A DNA stretch of 64,000 nucleotides from Arthrobacter sp. EPSL27 (GCF_001512305.1 NZ_LNUT01000004.1:127784-191783); one strand, 5' to 3'. Shown: positions 32,309-42,277, counted from the first letter of the stretch. The notes: generated by a model from the letters alone, not told the origin. Program-made: numbers and translations.

Positions 32309-34498
32309 ATGGCCAATAACCAGAACGCTGCAGTCCTGTCCGCTTCCACCGCTGCCCCCTCCGGCGCGTCGGGGACGCGGGCGCAGGCCCAGGAGGTGCT
32401 GCGCGAGCTGGTGGGGCACCCGGAGGCGGAGTTCCACGACGGCCAGTTCGAGGCGATTGAAGCCCTGGTCGACGGCGGCCGCCGCGCCCTCGTGGTGCAG
32501 CGGACGGGCTGGGGAAAGTCGGCCGTCTATTTCGTCTCGTCCCTGCTGCTGCGGCGCCGCGGGGCCGGCCCCACCCTCATCGTCTCCCCGCTGCTGGCCC
32601 TGATGCGGGACCAGGTGGCCGCCGCGGCGCGGGCCGGGGTCCGGGCGGTTGCCATCAACTCCGCCAACCAGCTGGACTGGGACACCGTCCGCGAGCAGCT
32701 CGCCGCGGACGAGGTTGATGTCCTGCTGGTGTCCCCGGAGCGGCTCACCAACCCCTCGTTCCGAGAGAACCAGCTGCCTGAGCTGATCCGCCGCACCGGG
32801 CTGCTGGTGATCGATGAGGCGCACTGCATCTCTGACTGGGGCCACGACTTCCGGCCCGACTACCGGCGCATTGCCGACCTCATCACGCAGCTGCCGGACA
32901 CCGTCCCGGTCCTGGCCACCACGGCAACCGCCAACTCCCGGGTGGTGCACGACATCGAGGAGCAGCTCGGCGCCGGGGTGCTGACCATCCGCGGCGCCCT
33001 GGGCCGTGAATCCCTCCGGCTGGGTGTGCTGAGCCTGCCGGACTCCCGCGACCGCCTCGGCTGGCTGCTCACGCACCTGCAGGACCTGTCCGGCAGCGGG
33101 ATCATCTACACGCTGACGGTTTCCGCGGCCGAGGACACCGCGCGGCTGCTGGCCGAGGCCGGCCACGAGGTGCTCGCCTACACCGGCCGCACCGACCCCG
33201 CTGACCGGGAACGCGCCGAACAGCTCCTCAAGGACAACCAGGTCAAAGCGCTTGTGGCCACGTCCGCGCTGGGCATGGGCTTCGACAAGCCGGACCTCGG
33301 GTTCGTGGTGCACCTCGGGGCGCCGTCCTCGCCCGTGGCGTATTACCAGCAGGTGGGCCGCGCCGGCCGTGGCGCCGCCAACGCCGATGTGCTCCTGCTG
33401 CCCGGGGCGGAGGACCGCGACATCTGGCAGTACTTTGCCACCGCGTCCATGCCCTCGGAGGAAAAGGCCGGAGCGGTCCTCACGGCGCTCGCGGAGGCGG
33501 GGACAGCCGTGTCCACGGTGGCCCTGGAAGCGCGCGTGGACCTGCGCCGGACACCGCTGGAACTGCTCCTGAAGGTCCTCGCGGTGGACGGCGCCGTCGA
33601 GCGGGTGGGCGGGGGCTGGCGTTCCACCGGCCGGCCCTGGACCTACGACGCGGAGCGGTACAGCCGGATCGCGGAGGCCCGGGTGGACGAACAGGACTCC
33701 ATGGTGATCTACCAGGACACCGCAGGCTGCCGGATGGAATACATCACCTCGGTCCTCGACGACGAGACCGCCAGCGCCTGCGGCCGCTGCGACAACTGCG
33801 CCGGCCGCTGGTTCCCCGCGGACATTGCCGCCTCGGCCTCGGAAGCGGCGGGCCAGACGCTGAGCCGCGCCGGCATTCCGCTGGAGCCCCGGCTGCAGTG
33901 GCCCAGCGGAATGGACCGGCTGGGTGTGCCCGTGAAGGGCAAGATCAAGCCCGAGGAGAGCGTCGCCCCCGGCCGGGCACTGGCGCGGCTCACGGACCTG
34001 GGCTGGGGCGGGGCCCTGCGGGAAGCCTTCGCCGCCGGAGCCCCGGACCGGACCGTGGACCCGGGCATGCTGCAGGCCTGCGTCCAGGTGCTCCGCGAGT
34101 GGGGCACCGGCGACAGCCGGGCCCCCGGCTGGAGCGGGGCCGGCCGGCCCGCCGCGATCGTCAGTGTCCCGTCCCGCGGCAAGCCTGCCCTGGTGGACTC
34201 GCTGGCCCGGGGCATCTCGGAGATCGGCCGGATCCCGTACCTGGGGCAGCTGCAGCTGGAACACGGCGGACCCACCGGCGGCCGCGGAGGCAACAGTGCC
34301 TACCGGCTGGCCGGTGTCTGGGACCGCCTCGTGGTGGGGCCGGAGCTGGAAGCGGCCCTGGCCGGAATCCAGGGCCAGAGCGTCATGCTGATCGATGACC
34401 TCGTGGACAGCCGCTGGACCGTGACCGTTGCCGGCCGGGCGCTCAGGCTCGCGGGCGCCGGGGCGGTGCTGCCGCTGGTACTTGGCCAGGCCGGCTGA
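32309..34498 (+). CDS. recQ: RecQ-family helicase fused to a phosphoribosyltransferase-like domain
   Basis: A 729-residue fusion. Residues 1-480 form a RecQ helicase: Walker A QRTGWGKSA (Lys70), DEAH box VIDEAHCISDWGHDFRPDYRRI, and motif VI YYQQVGRAGRG. A zinc-binding cysteine cluster follows (SACGRCDNC). The C-terminal 120 residues read IVSVPSRGKPALVDSLARGISEIG and VMLIDDLVDSRWTVTVAGRALRLAG, the PRPP loop of type I phosphoribosyltransferases such as ComF. It replaces the HRDC domain. The start appears leaderless. The 3' end overlaps the convergent MFS gene by 56 bp. Confidence 0.87.
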   Translation: MANNQNAAVLSASTAAPSGASGTRAQAQEVLRELVGHPEAEFHDGQFEAIEALVDGGRRALVVQRTGWGKSAVYFVSSLLLRRRGAGPTLIVSPLLALMRDQVAAAARAGVRAVAINSANQLDWDTVREQLAADEVDVLLVSPERLTNPSFRENQLPELIRRTGLLVIDEAHCISDWGHDFRPDYRRIADLITQLPDTVPVLATTATANSRVVHDIEEQLGAGVLTIRGALGRESLRLGVLSLPDSRDRLGWLLTHLQDLSGSGIIYTLTVSAAEDTARLLAEAGHEVLAYTGRTDPADRERAEQLLKDNQVKALVATSALGMGFDKPDLGFVVHLGAPSSPVAYYQQVGRAGRGAANADVLLLPGAEDRDIWQYFATASMPSEEKAGAVLTALAEAGTAVSTVALEARVDLRRTPLELLLKVLAVDGAVERVGGGWRSTGRPWTYDAERYSRIAEARVDEQDSMVIYQDTAGCRMEYITSVLDDETASACGRCDNCAGRWFPADIAASASEAAGQTLSRAGIPLEPRLQWPSGMDRLGVPVKGKIKPEESVAPGRALARLTDLGWGGALREAFAAGAPDRTVDPGMLQACVQVLREWGTGDSRAPGWSGAGRPAAIVSVPSRGKPALVDSLARGISEIGRIPYLGQLQLEHGGPTGGRGGNSAYRLAGVWDRLVVGPELEAALAGIQGQSVMLIDDLVDSRWTVTVAGRALRLAGAGAVLPLVLGQAG

Positions 34499-35915
34499 CC
34501 TCGGCCCCGGCGTGGCGGGGCAGTGCCAGGCTGTCCAGGGTGCTCAGCAGCATGATGACCGCAATCGCCAGGAACGCCGCCCGGTAGGCCGCGGCCGGGT
34601 CCGCACCGGCACCGGCGTCGCCCAGCAGCGGGCCCGGCGTCTCGAAGACCCGGATCAGGAGCGCCCCGACCGCGATGCCGGCCGCCGTCGCCAGCTGCAC
34701 CAGCGTGGCGGAAACGGCGTTCGCGGACGGCAGCTGGGCGGGGACGACGTCGGCGTACTGCACTGAGGCGTACGCCGAGAAGCCAATGGAACGGAACGCC
34801 CCGCTGGCCACGAGCAGTGCAAAGATCAGCGGCTCCGGGGTGCCGGCGTCCAGCAGCGCGCACAGCGCGAAGGTGACCGCGGACGCCAGGGACGCGAACA
34901 CCAGCACCGGCTTGAATCCGAAGCGCCGGATCAGCGGGGTCGTGGCCGGTTTGATGCCGATGTTGCCGACGAACACGGCCGCGACGAGGACCCCGGCGCG
35001 CAGCGGATCCCAGCCGAAGCCGTTCTGGAACATCAGGGGCAGCAGGAAGGGCACGGCGCTGATGGTGAGCCGGTAGATGAAGCCGCCGGTCGCTGTCGCC
35101 CGGAAGGTCCGGGCGGTGAAGACGCCCAGGTCGAAGAGCGGGGTACGCGCCCGCCGCATCCACCAGGCCGCGGTGCTGAGGAACACCACCCCCGCGGAGA
35201 TGCCGAGGGCCGATAGGAGTCCGGCGTCGCGGCCGCCCGCCAGTTCCAGGCCAACCACCACCGACCCCACGCCGAGGGTGGTGAGGGCCAGTCCCGCCCA
35301 GTCCAGGCGCCGGGTGCGGTCGCCCGGGGTGCGCGGGACCAGCCGCAGCGCCGCGACGAACGCCGCGAGTCCCAGCGGGAGGTTGATCAGGAAGATCCAG
35401 TGCCAGGAGAGGAACTCCGTGAGGGCACCTCCCACCAGCGGGGCGAGGACAGGTGCCAGCAGGCCCGGCCATACCAGGTAGGCCGTGGCGCGGAGCAGGT
35501 CCTTCTTGGCTGTTCCGCGGAGCACCACCAGGGTGCCCACGGGGACCATCATGGCGCCGCCGGCGCCCTGCAGCACCCTGCTCAGGGTCAGTGTGGTGAG
35601 GTCCTGGCTGAGCGCGCACAGCAGCGACGCCACCGTAAACACCGCAATGGCCAGGCAGAACACCCGCCGCGCCCCGACGCGTTCGGCCAGCCAGCCGCTG
35701 AGCGGGATCCCCATCGCCACCGTCGTCAGGTAGGCGGTCATGGTGATGTTGACGTCCGCCGACGGGACCGAGAAGTCCACGGCGATGCTGGGGATCGCGG
35801 TGGTCAGGACGGTGCCGTCCAGGAACTCCATAAAAAACGTCGCCGCCACGAGCAGCGCCAGGCGGGGGCTCCAGTCGGCCGTGGACGCGCCGGGCTGCGG
35901 CGGGGAGTCACTCAT
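34443..35915 (-). CDS. MFS drug-type exporter (DHA2-like)
   Basis: A 490-residue major-facilitator protein. The first helix is LALLVAATFFMEFLDGTVLTTAIPSIA with motif D1 (LDGTVLTTA), followed by GWLAERVGARR (motif A) and RVLQGAGGAMMVPVG (motifs B/C for drug/proton antiporters). The hydrophobic segments suggest 14 helices. ATG at 35915 is chosen; GTG at 35927 is possible. Substrate unknown. The gene ends inside the last 56 bases of the recQ-like gene on the other strand. Confidence 0.85.
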   Translation of the reverse strand: MSDSPPQPGASTADWSPRLALLVAATFFMEFLDGTVLTTAIPSIAVDFSVPSADVNITMTAYLTTVAMGIPLSGWLAERVGARRVFCLAIAVFTVASLLCALSQDLTTLTLSRVLQGAGGAMMVPVGTLVVLRGTAKKDLLRATAYLVWPGLLAPVLAPLVGGALTEFLSWHWIFLINLPLGLAAFVAALRLVPRTPGDRTRRLDWAGLALTTLGVGSVVVGLELAGGRDAGLLSALGISAGVVFLSTAAWWMRRARTPLFDLGVFTARTFRATATGGFIYRLTISAVPFLLPLMFQNGFGWDPLRAGVLVAAVFVGNIGIKPATTPLIRRFGFKPVLVFASLASAVTFALCALLDAGTPEPLIFALLVASGAFRSIGFSAYASVQYADVVPAQLPSANAVSATLVQLATAAGIAVGALLIRVFETPGPLLGDAGAGADPAAAYRAAFLAIAVIMLLSTLDSLALPRHAGAEVSRPGQVPAAAPPRRPRA

Positions 35916-35959
35916 GCGGTTTTCCACGGTTCCGTACCCGGCCCGTACCCAGCCCGGGC

Positions 35960-37630
35960 TCAGCCCAGGGATCCGGGGTGCGCCGCCGGCGTCCCGGACT
36001 CCAGCACGGCCATGGCCGCGTTGTGCCCGCCGATGGCGCTGACGGCACCGCCGCGGCGCGCTCCGGAGCCGCAGAGCAGGATCTGCGGGTCATCCGTCGC
36101 GACGCCCCAGCGCTGCGCCGGCGTGTCCAGGGGTGTGTTGTCCTCGACGAAGGGCCAGTCCAGGCCGCCGTGGAAGATGTTGCCGCGCGGCATGCCGACG
36201 GCACGTTCGATGTCGAGGGTGGTCTTGGTTTCGATGCAGGGGTTCCCGTCCGGGCCGGTGAGGAGCAGGTCCTCGATGGGCTCGGCGAGGACGGAGTTCA
36301 GGGAGGCCAGGACGGCGGCCTGGAGTTCGGCCCGGCGCTGGTCGTTGTTGTCCGCCGTGATCAGGCGGTCCGGGACGTGCAGGCCGAACACGGTGAGGGT
36401 CTGCGCGCCGGCTGCCTGCAGTTCCGGGGACAGGATGCTCGGGTCTGTCAGGGAATGGCAGTAGATCTCGCAGGGCAGCGGGTGGGGGATGGCCCCGGCC
36501 TCGGCGGCGAGGTAGGCGGCGTCGAGCTGGGACCACGTCTCATTGATGTGGAATGTCCCGCCGAACGCCGCTTCCGGGGCGACGCGGTCATCCAGCAGCC
36601 GGGGGAGCCGCTTCAGCAGCAGGTTCACTTTGACCTGGGCGCCCTCCCGGAGGTGGTTCGGGTTCCGGGTGGCCGGGGCTGCGGCGCCGCCCTCCCGGCC
36701 GGCGTTCCTGAGCCGGTCCAGCACCACCGGGGCCACGTTGGCGAGGACCCACGGGGCGGTGGCGGTGTGCTCCGCCCCGGCGTGCCGGTAGCTGACCACG
36801 CCTCCCGGGCCGATGGCGGTGACGTCCGCGGATGTCAGGATGGTGGCCCCCGCCTCGCGGGCCGCGCGTTCCAGTTCCCCGGACACCGCACCCATGCCGC
36901 CCACCGGCACGTCCCAGTCCCCGGTTCCGCCGCCGATCAGGTGGTACAGGAAGCAGATGTTCTGCTGCAGGTCTTCGTCACCGGCCCGCGCGAAGGTGCC
37001 GATCAGGGCGTCCGTCAGCACCACGCCGCGGACCAGGTCGTGCTGGAGCGCCGACGCAATCGCGTCCCCGATGGGCCGCCCGGTCACGGCGTCCCACGTG
37101 TCCTCCGCGCCGGCCCCTGCGGCGAGGGCCCTCGCCTCGGAGCGCGTCGGCAGCGGCGCGGTCATGGTCGGCCAGAGGGCCTCGGTGAGCCGGCGGCAGC
37201 CGGCGTAGAACTCGGTGAAGGCCTGGAATTCGTGCTCGGGGGCCCCGACGGCGGCGAAGGACGCGGCGGTGGCCGTGGCGTCCCCGTTGTCGACCAGCAG
37301 GGCGCGGCCGGCGCCGCCGGGGTCCGGGGTGTAGGACGAGTACCGGCGCCGCGCGAGCCGGATGCAGAGTCCCAGGTCGTCGATGATCTGCTGCGGCAGG
37401 AGGCTGACGAGGTAGGAGTACCGCGAGAGGCGCGCGTCGACGCCGTCGAACGCCCGGGCTGACACGGCAGCACCGCCAGGCTGCTCAAGCTTCTCCAGCA
37501 GCAGGACCCTCCGGCCGGCTTTGGACAGGTACGCGGCCGCGGCCAGGCCGTTGTGGCCGCCGCCGACGATGATCGCGTCATACGCTTTGCTGCTGGAAGG
37601 GGCGGTGCTCAACAGGGGGTTGCTCGACAT
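35960..37630 (-). CDS. FAD-dependent oxidoreductase, phytoene-desaturase/PYROXD2 type
   Basis: A 556-residue flavoprotein. The N-terminal Rossmann motif is DAIIVGGGHNGLAAAAYLSKAGRRVLLLEKLEQPGG, typical of CrtI-like amine oxidases, and the C-terminal FAD contact region is FHGGLDWPFVEDNTP with LLCGSGARRGGAVSAIGGHNAAMAV. It has no carotenoid genes around it, and the sequence is closer to PYROXD2-type oxidoreductases of unknown substrate than to carotene enzymes. ATG at 37630 is chosen because the upstream open frame runs into the tRNA-Ser gene. Confidence 0.85.
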   Translation of the reverse strand: MSSNPLLSTAPSSSKAYDAIIVGGGHNGLAAAAYLSKAGRRVLLLEKLEQPGGAAVSARAFDGVDARLSRYSYLVSLLPQQIIDDLGLCIRLARRRYSSYTPDPGGAGRALLVDNGDATATAASFAAVGAPEHEFQAFTEFYAGCRRLTEALWPTMTAPLPTRSEARALAAGAGAEDTWDAVTGRPIGDAIASALQHDLVRGVVLTDALIGTFARAGDEDLQQNICFLYHLIGGGTGDWDVPVGGMGAVSGELERAAREAGATILTSADVTAIGPGGVVSYRHAGAEHTATAPWVLANVAPVVLDRLRNAGREGGAAAPATRNPNHLREGAQVKVNLLLKRLPRLLDDRVAPEAAFGGTFHINETWSQLDAAYLAAEAGAIPHPLPCEIYCHSLTDPSILSPELQAAGAQTLTVFGLHVPDRLITADNNDQRRAELQAAVLASLNSVLAEPIEDLLLTGPDGNPCIETKTTLDIERAVGMPRGNIFHGGLDWPFVEDNTPLDTPAQRWGVATDDPQILLCGSGARRGGAVSAIGGHNAAMAVLESGTPAAHPGSLG

Positions 37631-37720
37631 GGGCCAATCCTGCCATCCCGTCCGCCGGGACGGCGTCAGGTGTCCGGCCTCCGGACGCGGGTCCCGGGTA
37701 GGCAGAAGACCCGGGTACGC

Positions 37721-37748
37721 AAAAGGCCCCGGTCCGAGGACCGGGGCC
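37721..37748 (-). terminator. Terminator of tRNA-Ser(GCT)
   Basis: A 10-bp stem ggccccggtc/gaccggggcc (37725-37734, 37739-37748) with loop cgag; on the minus strand it is followed by TTTTGCG. Confidence 0.8.
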
Positions 37749-37753
37749 AAACG

Positions 37754-37841
37754 CGGAGACGGGGGGATTTGAACCCCCGGTGGAGTTGTGCCCCACACTT
37801 CATTAGCAGTGAAGCCCATTCGGCCGCTCTGGCACGTCTCC
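37754..37841 (-). tRNA. tRNA-Ser (GCT)
   Basis: On the minus strand GGAGACG pairs with CGTCTCC. The anticodon arm TTCA-CTGCTAA-TGAA gives anticodon GCT, with the long variable arm of a serine tRNA and T-arm GGGGG-TTCAAAT-CCCCC. The discriminator is G; CCA is not encoded. Confidence 0.94.
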
Positions 37842-37915
37842 AATTGCTATTAACTAGCCAACCAAGGATACGCAGAAGGAGCCATGCAGTGCAAAACGGC
37901 CGGTGCCGGTGCGGC

Positions 37916-40186
37916 TCAGGCGCTCCGGCCTGCCAGCGCCCGCCACAGGAAGTGCTGGCTGCGGCTCTGCAGGGCCGCAGCCTGGCGGTTGTCCGAGGCT
38001 CCGGCGTGGCCGCCTTCCAGGGCCTCGTGGAACCAGACGTTGGGGATGCCCATCGCCTGCATCCGGGCGGCCATCTTGCGGGCTTGGACCGGGCCCACCC
38101 GGTCATCGGAGGTTGCGGTCCAGATGAACGCCTCGGGGTAGTCCACCCCGTCCCGGAGCAGGTGGTACGGCGAGAACGTCTTGATGAACTCCCACTGTTC
38201 CGGCACGTCAGGATCGCCGTATTCGGCAATCCACGAGTAGCCGGCGGACAGCTTGGTGTACCGGCGCATGTCCAGCAGCGGCACCCCGCAGGAGACGGCG
38301 CCGAAGAGTTCCGGGTACTGGGTGAGCATGTTACCCACCAGCAGGCCGCCGTTGGACCCGCCCACGCAGCCGAGCCGGTTCCGGGACGTGACGCCGCGGG
38401 AGATCAGGTCCGCCGCCACCGCGGCGAAATCCTCGTAGGCCCGGTGCCGCTTGTCCTGCAGGGCCGCGCGGTGCCAGGACGGGCCGTATTCGCCGCCGCC
38501 GCGGATGTTGGCCACCACGTAGACGCCGCCGCGGGTGTGCGGGGCCCCGCCGTCGTGCCCGGCGGATTCCTTTGTGCGGCGTTCCAGCCAGGCCCGGCCG
38601 ATCGCCCCGCTGTAGGCGGGGGTGCGGGAGATCTCGAAGCCGCCGTAGCCGGAGAGCTGCGTCGGGTTCTGGCCGTCCAGGACGAGGTCCTTGGCGGCCA
38701 CCTGGAAGTACGGCACCCGGGTGCCGTCCCGGGAGACGGCGAAGTGCTGCTGCACCTCGTAGGCCGACTCGTTGAAGAACGACGGCGAGGACCGGACCAC
38801 CTCGTGGGTGCTATCCACTCCGCCCGATGCCGCACGCTTCAGGGTGCCGCGGGTGAGGGTGCTGGGCGTTGTGAAGCCGGTGGCGATGAGCCAGAAGTCG
38901 TTTCCCGCGCCGGGGGCCTCGGTTTCGGCGACGGGCGCCGCGCCGTCGGTGCCGTCGTCGACCGTATCGTCGTCGGAGCCGGCGGCGTCCTCGTCGTCGA
39001 CCGCGTAGGCGTTGACGTCGTGGAGCGGCGGGCAGGCGTCCAGCAGGGTCGAGGCCCAGGCGCTGTCCGTTCCCGGCCGCTGCGGGTCGAGGACCCGGAT
39101 CTCCGAGGAGACGTCGCGGAGCAGATTGAGCAGCAGGAAGTCCCGCGTCCAGCTCCACGACTGCAGGGAGGTGTGCTCGTCCGGGGTGAACAGCACGGAC
39201 AGGTCCCGGCCGCCGGCCAGGAAGTCCTCGAAGCGTGCGGCGAGCAGGGAGCCAGCCGGGTGGGTTGCGCCGCCCACTGTCCAGTCTTTCTGCGGCCGGA
39301 ACAGCAGCCATTCCCGGTGCGCGCTGACGTTGACGTCCACCGGAACATCCAGCTGCACCCACTGCCCGTCCCGCAGCACGGAGGTGGTCTTTTCGAAGAA
39401 GCTGATCCAGTCCACGGCGAACGTCCGCTCGAAGCCCGGGGTGGAGTCATGGGCCACGAGCGCCATCATGTGGTCCTCGGGGACCTCGAACACCCGCTCC
39501 GCCGCGGCCAGGGACCCGCCGCGGCGCAGCTTGACGCCGGTCCGCGCGTAGGAGGACGTGGTGCTGGGCAGGCCTTCCGCTGTGGAGGCGACCAGCAGGG
39601 TGTCGGCGTCCAGCCAGGAGGCGTTGCCTTTCGCCGTCGGCAGGTCGAACCCGCCGTCGGCCGGGTCCACGAAGGTGCGGGATTCGACGTCGAACTCGCG
39701 GTAGCGGTTGGCGTCGCCGCCGTCGGGGGAGAGGGCCAGGAGCGCCCGGCGGTGCGGCTCGCCCTCGGCCGGGCGCAGGAAGCTGGCGCCGTGGAAGACC
39801 CATTCCTCGCCTTCGGCTGCGGCCAGCGCGTCCACATCCAGCAGGACTTCCCATTCCGGGTCCCCGCCGCGGTAGCTGTCCCACGTGGTCCGTCGCCACA
39901 GGCCCTTCGGGTTCTGCCGGTCCTTCCAGAAGTTGTAGTAGAACCGGCCGTGCTTGCCCACCATCGCGATCCGGTCGGTGGAGTCCAGCACCTCAAGGAT
40001 GCTGGACTCCAGCGCGGTGTACTCCGCGTCCTCCAGCAGCTCCTCGGTGCGGGCGTTCTGCTCCCGGACCCAGGCCAACTGTTCCTCGCCGTAGATCTCC
40101 TCAAGCCAGATGTTCTCGTCGACGGGTTCAGGGGCGGTTGCCGGACGGCCGGACGCGGGCAGGGGAGCAGCTTCAGCGGTGGTCAT
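37916..40186 (-). CDS. Prolyl oligopeptidase family serine peptidase (S9A)
   Basis: A 756-residue S9A peptidase. The N-terminal helix region (ENIWLEEIYGEEQLAWVREQNAR) and seven-bladed propeller precede the alpha/beta-hydrolase domain. The nucleophile is in GCVGGSNGGLLVGNML, the acid in TATSDDRVGPVQARKMAARM and the His in EALEGGHAGASDNRQAA; GGEYGPSWH is also conserved. There is no signal peptide, so it acts on cytoplasmic peptides cutting after proline or similar residues. An acidic insertion (residues near 440, SDDDTVDDGTDGAA) is unusual. ATG at 40186. Confidence 0.93.
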   Translation of the reverse strand: MTTAEAAPLPASGRPATAPEPVDENIWLEEIYGEEQLAWVREQNARTEELLEDAEYTALESSILEVLDSTDRIAMVGKHGRFYYNFWKDRQNPKGLWRRTTWDSYRGGDPEWEVLLDVDALAAAEGEEWVFHGASFLRPAEGEPHRRALLALSPDGGDANRYREFDVESRTFVDPADGGFDLPTAKGNASWLDADTLLVASTAEGLPSTTSSYARTGVKLRRGGSLAAAERVFEVPEDHMMALVAHDSTPGFERTFAVDWISFFEKTTSVLRDGQWVQLDVPVDVNVSAHREWLLFRPQKDWTVGGATHPAGSLLAARFEDFLAGGRDLSVLFTPDEHTSLQSWSWTRDFLLLNLLRDVSSEIRVLDPQRPGTDSAWASTLLDACPPLHDVNAYAVDDEDAAGSDDDTVDDGTDGAAPVAETEAPGAGNDFWLIATGFTTPSTLTRGTLKRAASGGVDSTHEVVRSSPSFFNESAYEVQQHFAVSRDGTRVPYFQVAAKDLVLDGQNPTQLSGYGGFEISRTPAYSGAIGRAWLERRTKESAGHDGGAPHTRGGVYVVANIRGGGEYGPSWHRAALQDKRHRAYEDFAAVAADLISRGVTSRNRLGCVGGSNGGLLVGNMLTQYPELFGAVSCGVPLLDMRRYTKLSAGYSWIAEYGDPDVPEQWEFIKTFSPYHLLRDGVDYPEAFIWTATSDDRVGPVQARKMAARMQAMGIPNVWFHEALEGGHAGASDNRQAAALQSRSQHFLWRALAGRSA

Positions 40187-40291
40187 TTTTCCATCCAAGC
40201 AACCCCGGCGCGCCGGGTGCAAGTCAAGCCGGCGCGCGCGGAGCGCACCGGGGCGGCTGCGGCCGGGTCGGGGCGGCGGGCCCGTTGCGGA

Positions 40292-40297
40292 TACGCT
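40292..40297 (+). promoter_or_regulatory. -10 box of leaderless FAD/NAD(P)-binding gene
   Basis: TACGCT with seven bases (ggatgcc) to the GTG at 40305. No Shine-Dalgarno sequence. Confidence 0.45.
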
Positions 40298-40304
40298 GGA
40301 TGCC

Positions 40305-42260
40305 GTGGGAATATCGCGAAGCATCCGGACGGCAGTGATCGGCGCCGGCCCCCGGGGCACGAGTGTGCTGGAGCGGCTCCTGGCCAACTGGGCGCCCGCC
40401 GGTCCGGACGCCACGCTGCACATCGACGTCGTTGACCCCTACCCGGCCGGGCCGGGGCACGTCTGGCAGCCCGGCCAGTCGCGGCTCTACTTGATGAACA
40501 CGCAGTCGTTCTACCCCACGGTCATCCCCGAGGACCCGGACCTCGCGCGGCCGCTGGCCGGCCACACCTTCGACCGCTGGCGCGAACTGCAGCGCGAGCA
40601 GCCCCACCCCGGCCTCACCGCCGAGGAACGCGCCGAACTCACGGGGCTGGCCGCAACCGACTTCCCCAGCCGGGCACTGTACGGCCGCTACCTCCGCTCC
40701 ACCCTGGAGGACCTGCTGTCCTGCCTGCCCGACGGCGTCACAGTCGAGTTCCACAACACAACGGCGACCTCCGTCCGGCACGCTTCCGGCGGGGCGGGGT
40801 TCGACGTCGGACTGGCCGGCGGCGGGGTCCTGACCGTTGATTCCGTGGTGCTGGCCCTGGGCCACCTGGAGTCGCGGCTCAACCCCGAACAGCGTGAGCT
40901 CCAGGCGGCCGCGGAAGAATTCGGGCTCCTGTACCTGCCCCCGGCGGCGCCTGCCGACGTCGACTGGTCCCTGGTGCCCGCCGTCCAACCGGTGCTGGTG
41001 CGCGGCATGGGGCTGAACTTTTTTGACGCCATGGGCCAGCTCACCGAGGGCCGCGGCGGCCAGTTCCTGCCCGGCGACGGCGGCCTCCGCTACCTCCCCT
41101 CCGGCCGCGAACCGCTGATCATCGCAGCCTCCCGCCGCGGCACCCCGTACCGGGCCAAGGCGACCCTCTCCGGCTACTACCCGGGCGCCGTGACCCTGCG
41201 GTACTGCACCGAGGACGCGCTGGCGAAATTCGCGGAGACCGGCATCCGGCCGGCCTTCGACCACGACCTCTGGCCCCTCCTGCACCGGGACGCGCTGTGG
41301 GCCTACTACTCCACGCTGGCGCGCTCGCAGCCGGAGGCGGTCCTGACCGAACCGAAGGAATTCCTGGCGGCGCTGGAGGAGGCCCTGCAGCCGCACGCGC
41401 ACTCCGCCGCGAAATGGGAAGCCCTGGTGGACTCCGTCCTGGCGGTGCACGTGAAAGCGGACCACCGGCTCAACCTGCTGGGGCTCGCGGCGCCCCTGGC
41501 CGGGAAGTCGTTCGACTCCCGCGCGGAGCTGGACGCCGCCGTCGTCGACTACCTGATGGACGATGCCCGGCGCTCCGCGCTGGGGGAGGACGACCCGGTG
41601 AAGATGACCATCGGCGCCCTGCACCACGGCCGGGCGGTCCTGAAAACGGCGGTGGCCGACGGCGGCATCACCGACGAATCGTGGGTGGCCGGGCTGCGCG
41701 GCTGGTTTGAAGCGTTTGTGGAGGGGCTGGCCAGCGGGCCGCCGGCGCTGCGCGCCGAACAGCTCGCCGCCCTGGTGCGGGCCGGCGTCGTCCGCTTTGT
41801 GGGCCCGGACCCGAAGTTCGGGGTGGACCGCAAAGCGCGGACGTTCACGGCGGCGTCGCCCTGGGTGGGGAACACCGAGGACGCCGTCGCCGGGGAAGTG
41901 GTGCACGCCGTGGCCATGGTGGAGGCGCTGGCGCCGGCCAACAGGGTGGCGGTCAACGAGTCGCCGCTGCTGGAGCAGCTGCTCGCCGAGGGCCTGGTCC
42001 GCCCGCGGCTCATGATGACGGTGGAAGGGACGCCCGTGCCGACGTCCGGACTGGACGTGGCCCCGCACCCCTACCGGCCGCTGGGTGCGAACGGTTCGGT
42101 GACCGAGGGGCTGTTCGTGCTGGGCCTCCAGTTGTCCGCCGTGCAGTGGGGTACGGCCATCGCGGCCGAGGCCCGGCAGAAGAGCGGGCCGGTGTACAGC
42201 AGCGGCCAGCGCACCCTGCGGGACGCCGACGAGATCGCCCGGGCCATCCTCGGCGCCTGA
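40305..42260 (+). CDS. FAD/NAD(P)-binding domain protein
   Basis: A 651-residue protein whose N-terminus is a Rossmann domain of the FAD_NAD_binding type (RTAVIGAGPRGTSVLERLLANW), followed by DVVDPYPAGPGHVWQPGQSRLYLMNTQ. LVRGMGLNFFDAMGQLTEGRGGQF and YLPSGREPLIIAASRRGTPYRAK are strongly patterned family segments. The C-terminal 200 residues are helical. Such proteins are found with siderophore or lysine/ornithine hydroxylase homologues, but no partner is nearby. GTG at 40305 follows a TACGCT box. Reaction unknown. Confidence 0.78.
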   Translation: MGISRSIRTAVIGAGPRGTSVLERLLANWAPAGPDATLHIDVVDPYPAGPGHVWQPGQSRLYLMNTQSFYPTVIPEDPDLARPLAGHTFDRWRELQREQPHPGLTAEERAELTGLAATDFPSRALYGRYLRSTLEDLLSCLPDGVTVEFHNTTATSVRHASGGAGFDVGLAGGGVLTVDSVVLALGHLESRLNPEQRELQAAAEEFGLLYLPPAAPADVDWSLVPAVQPVLVRGMGLNFFDAMGQLTEGRGGQFLPGDGGLRYLPSGREPLIIAASRRGTPYRAKATLSGYYPGAVTLRYCTEDALAKFAETGIRPAFDHDLWPLLHRDALWAYYSTLARSQPEAVLTEPKEFLAALEEALQPHAHSAAKWEALVDSVLAVHVKADHRLNLLGLAAPLAGKSFDSRAELDAAVVDYLMDDARRSALGEDDPVKMTIGALHHGRAVLKTAVADGGITDESWVAGLRGWFEAFVEGLASGPPALRAEQLAALVRAGVVRFVGPDPKFGVDRKARTFTAASPWVGNTEDAVAGEVVHAVAMVEALAPANRVAVNESPLLEQLLAEGLVRPRLMMTVEGTPVPTSGLDVAPHPYRPLGANGSVTEGLFVLGLQLSAVQWGTAIAAEARQKSGPVYSSGQRTLRDADEIARAILGA

Positions 42261-42277
42261 CAGCCCGCCACCCACGG

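Noticed and set aside
37749..37843. N-terminal extension of the PYROXD2-type gene to 37843
   Set aside because: The extension would run through the tRNA-Ser(GCT) gene and its terminator; ATG at 37630 begins the recognisable protein.
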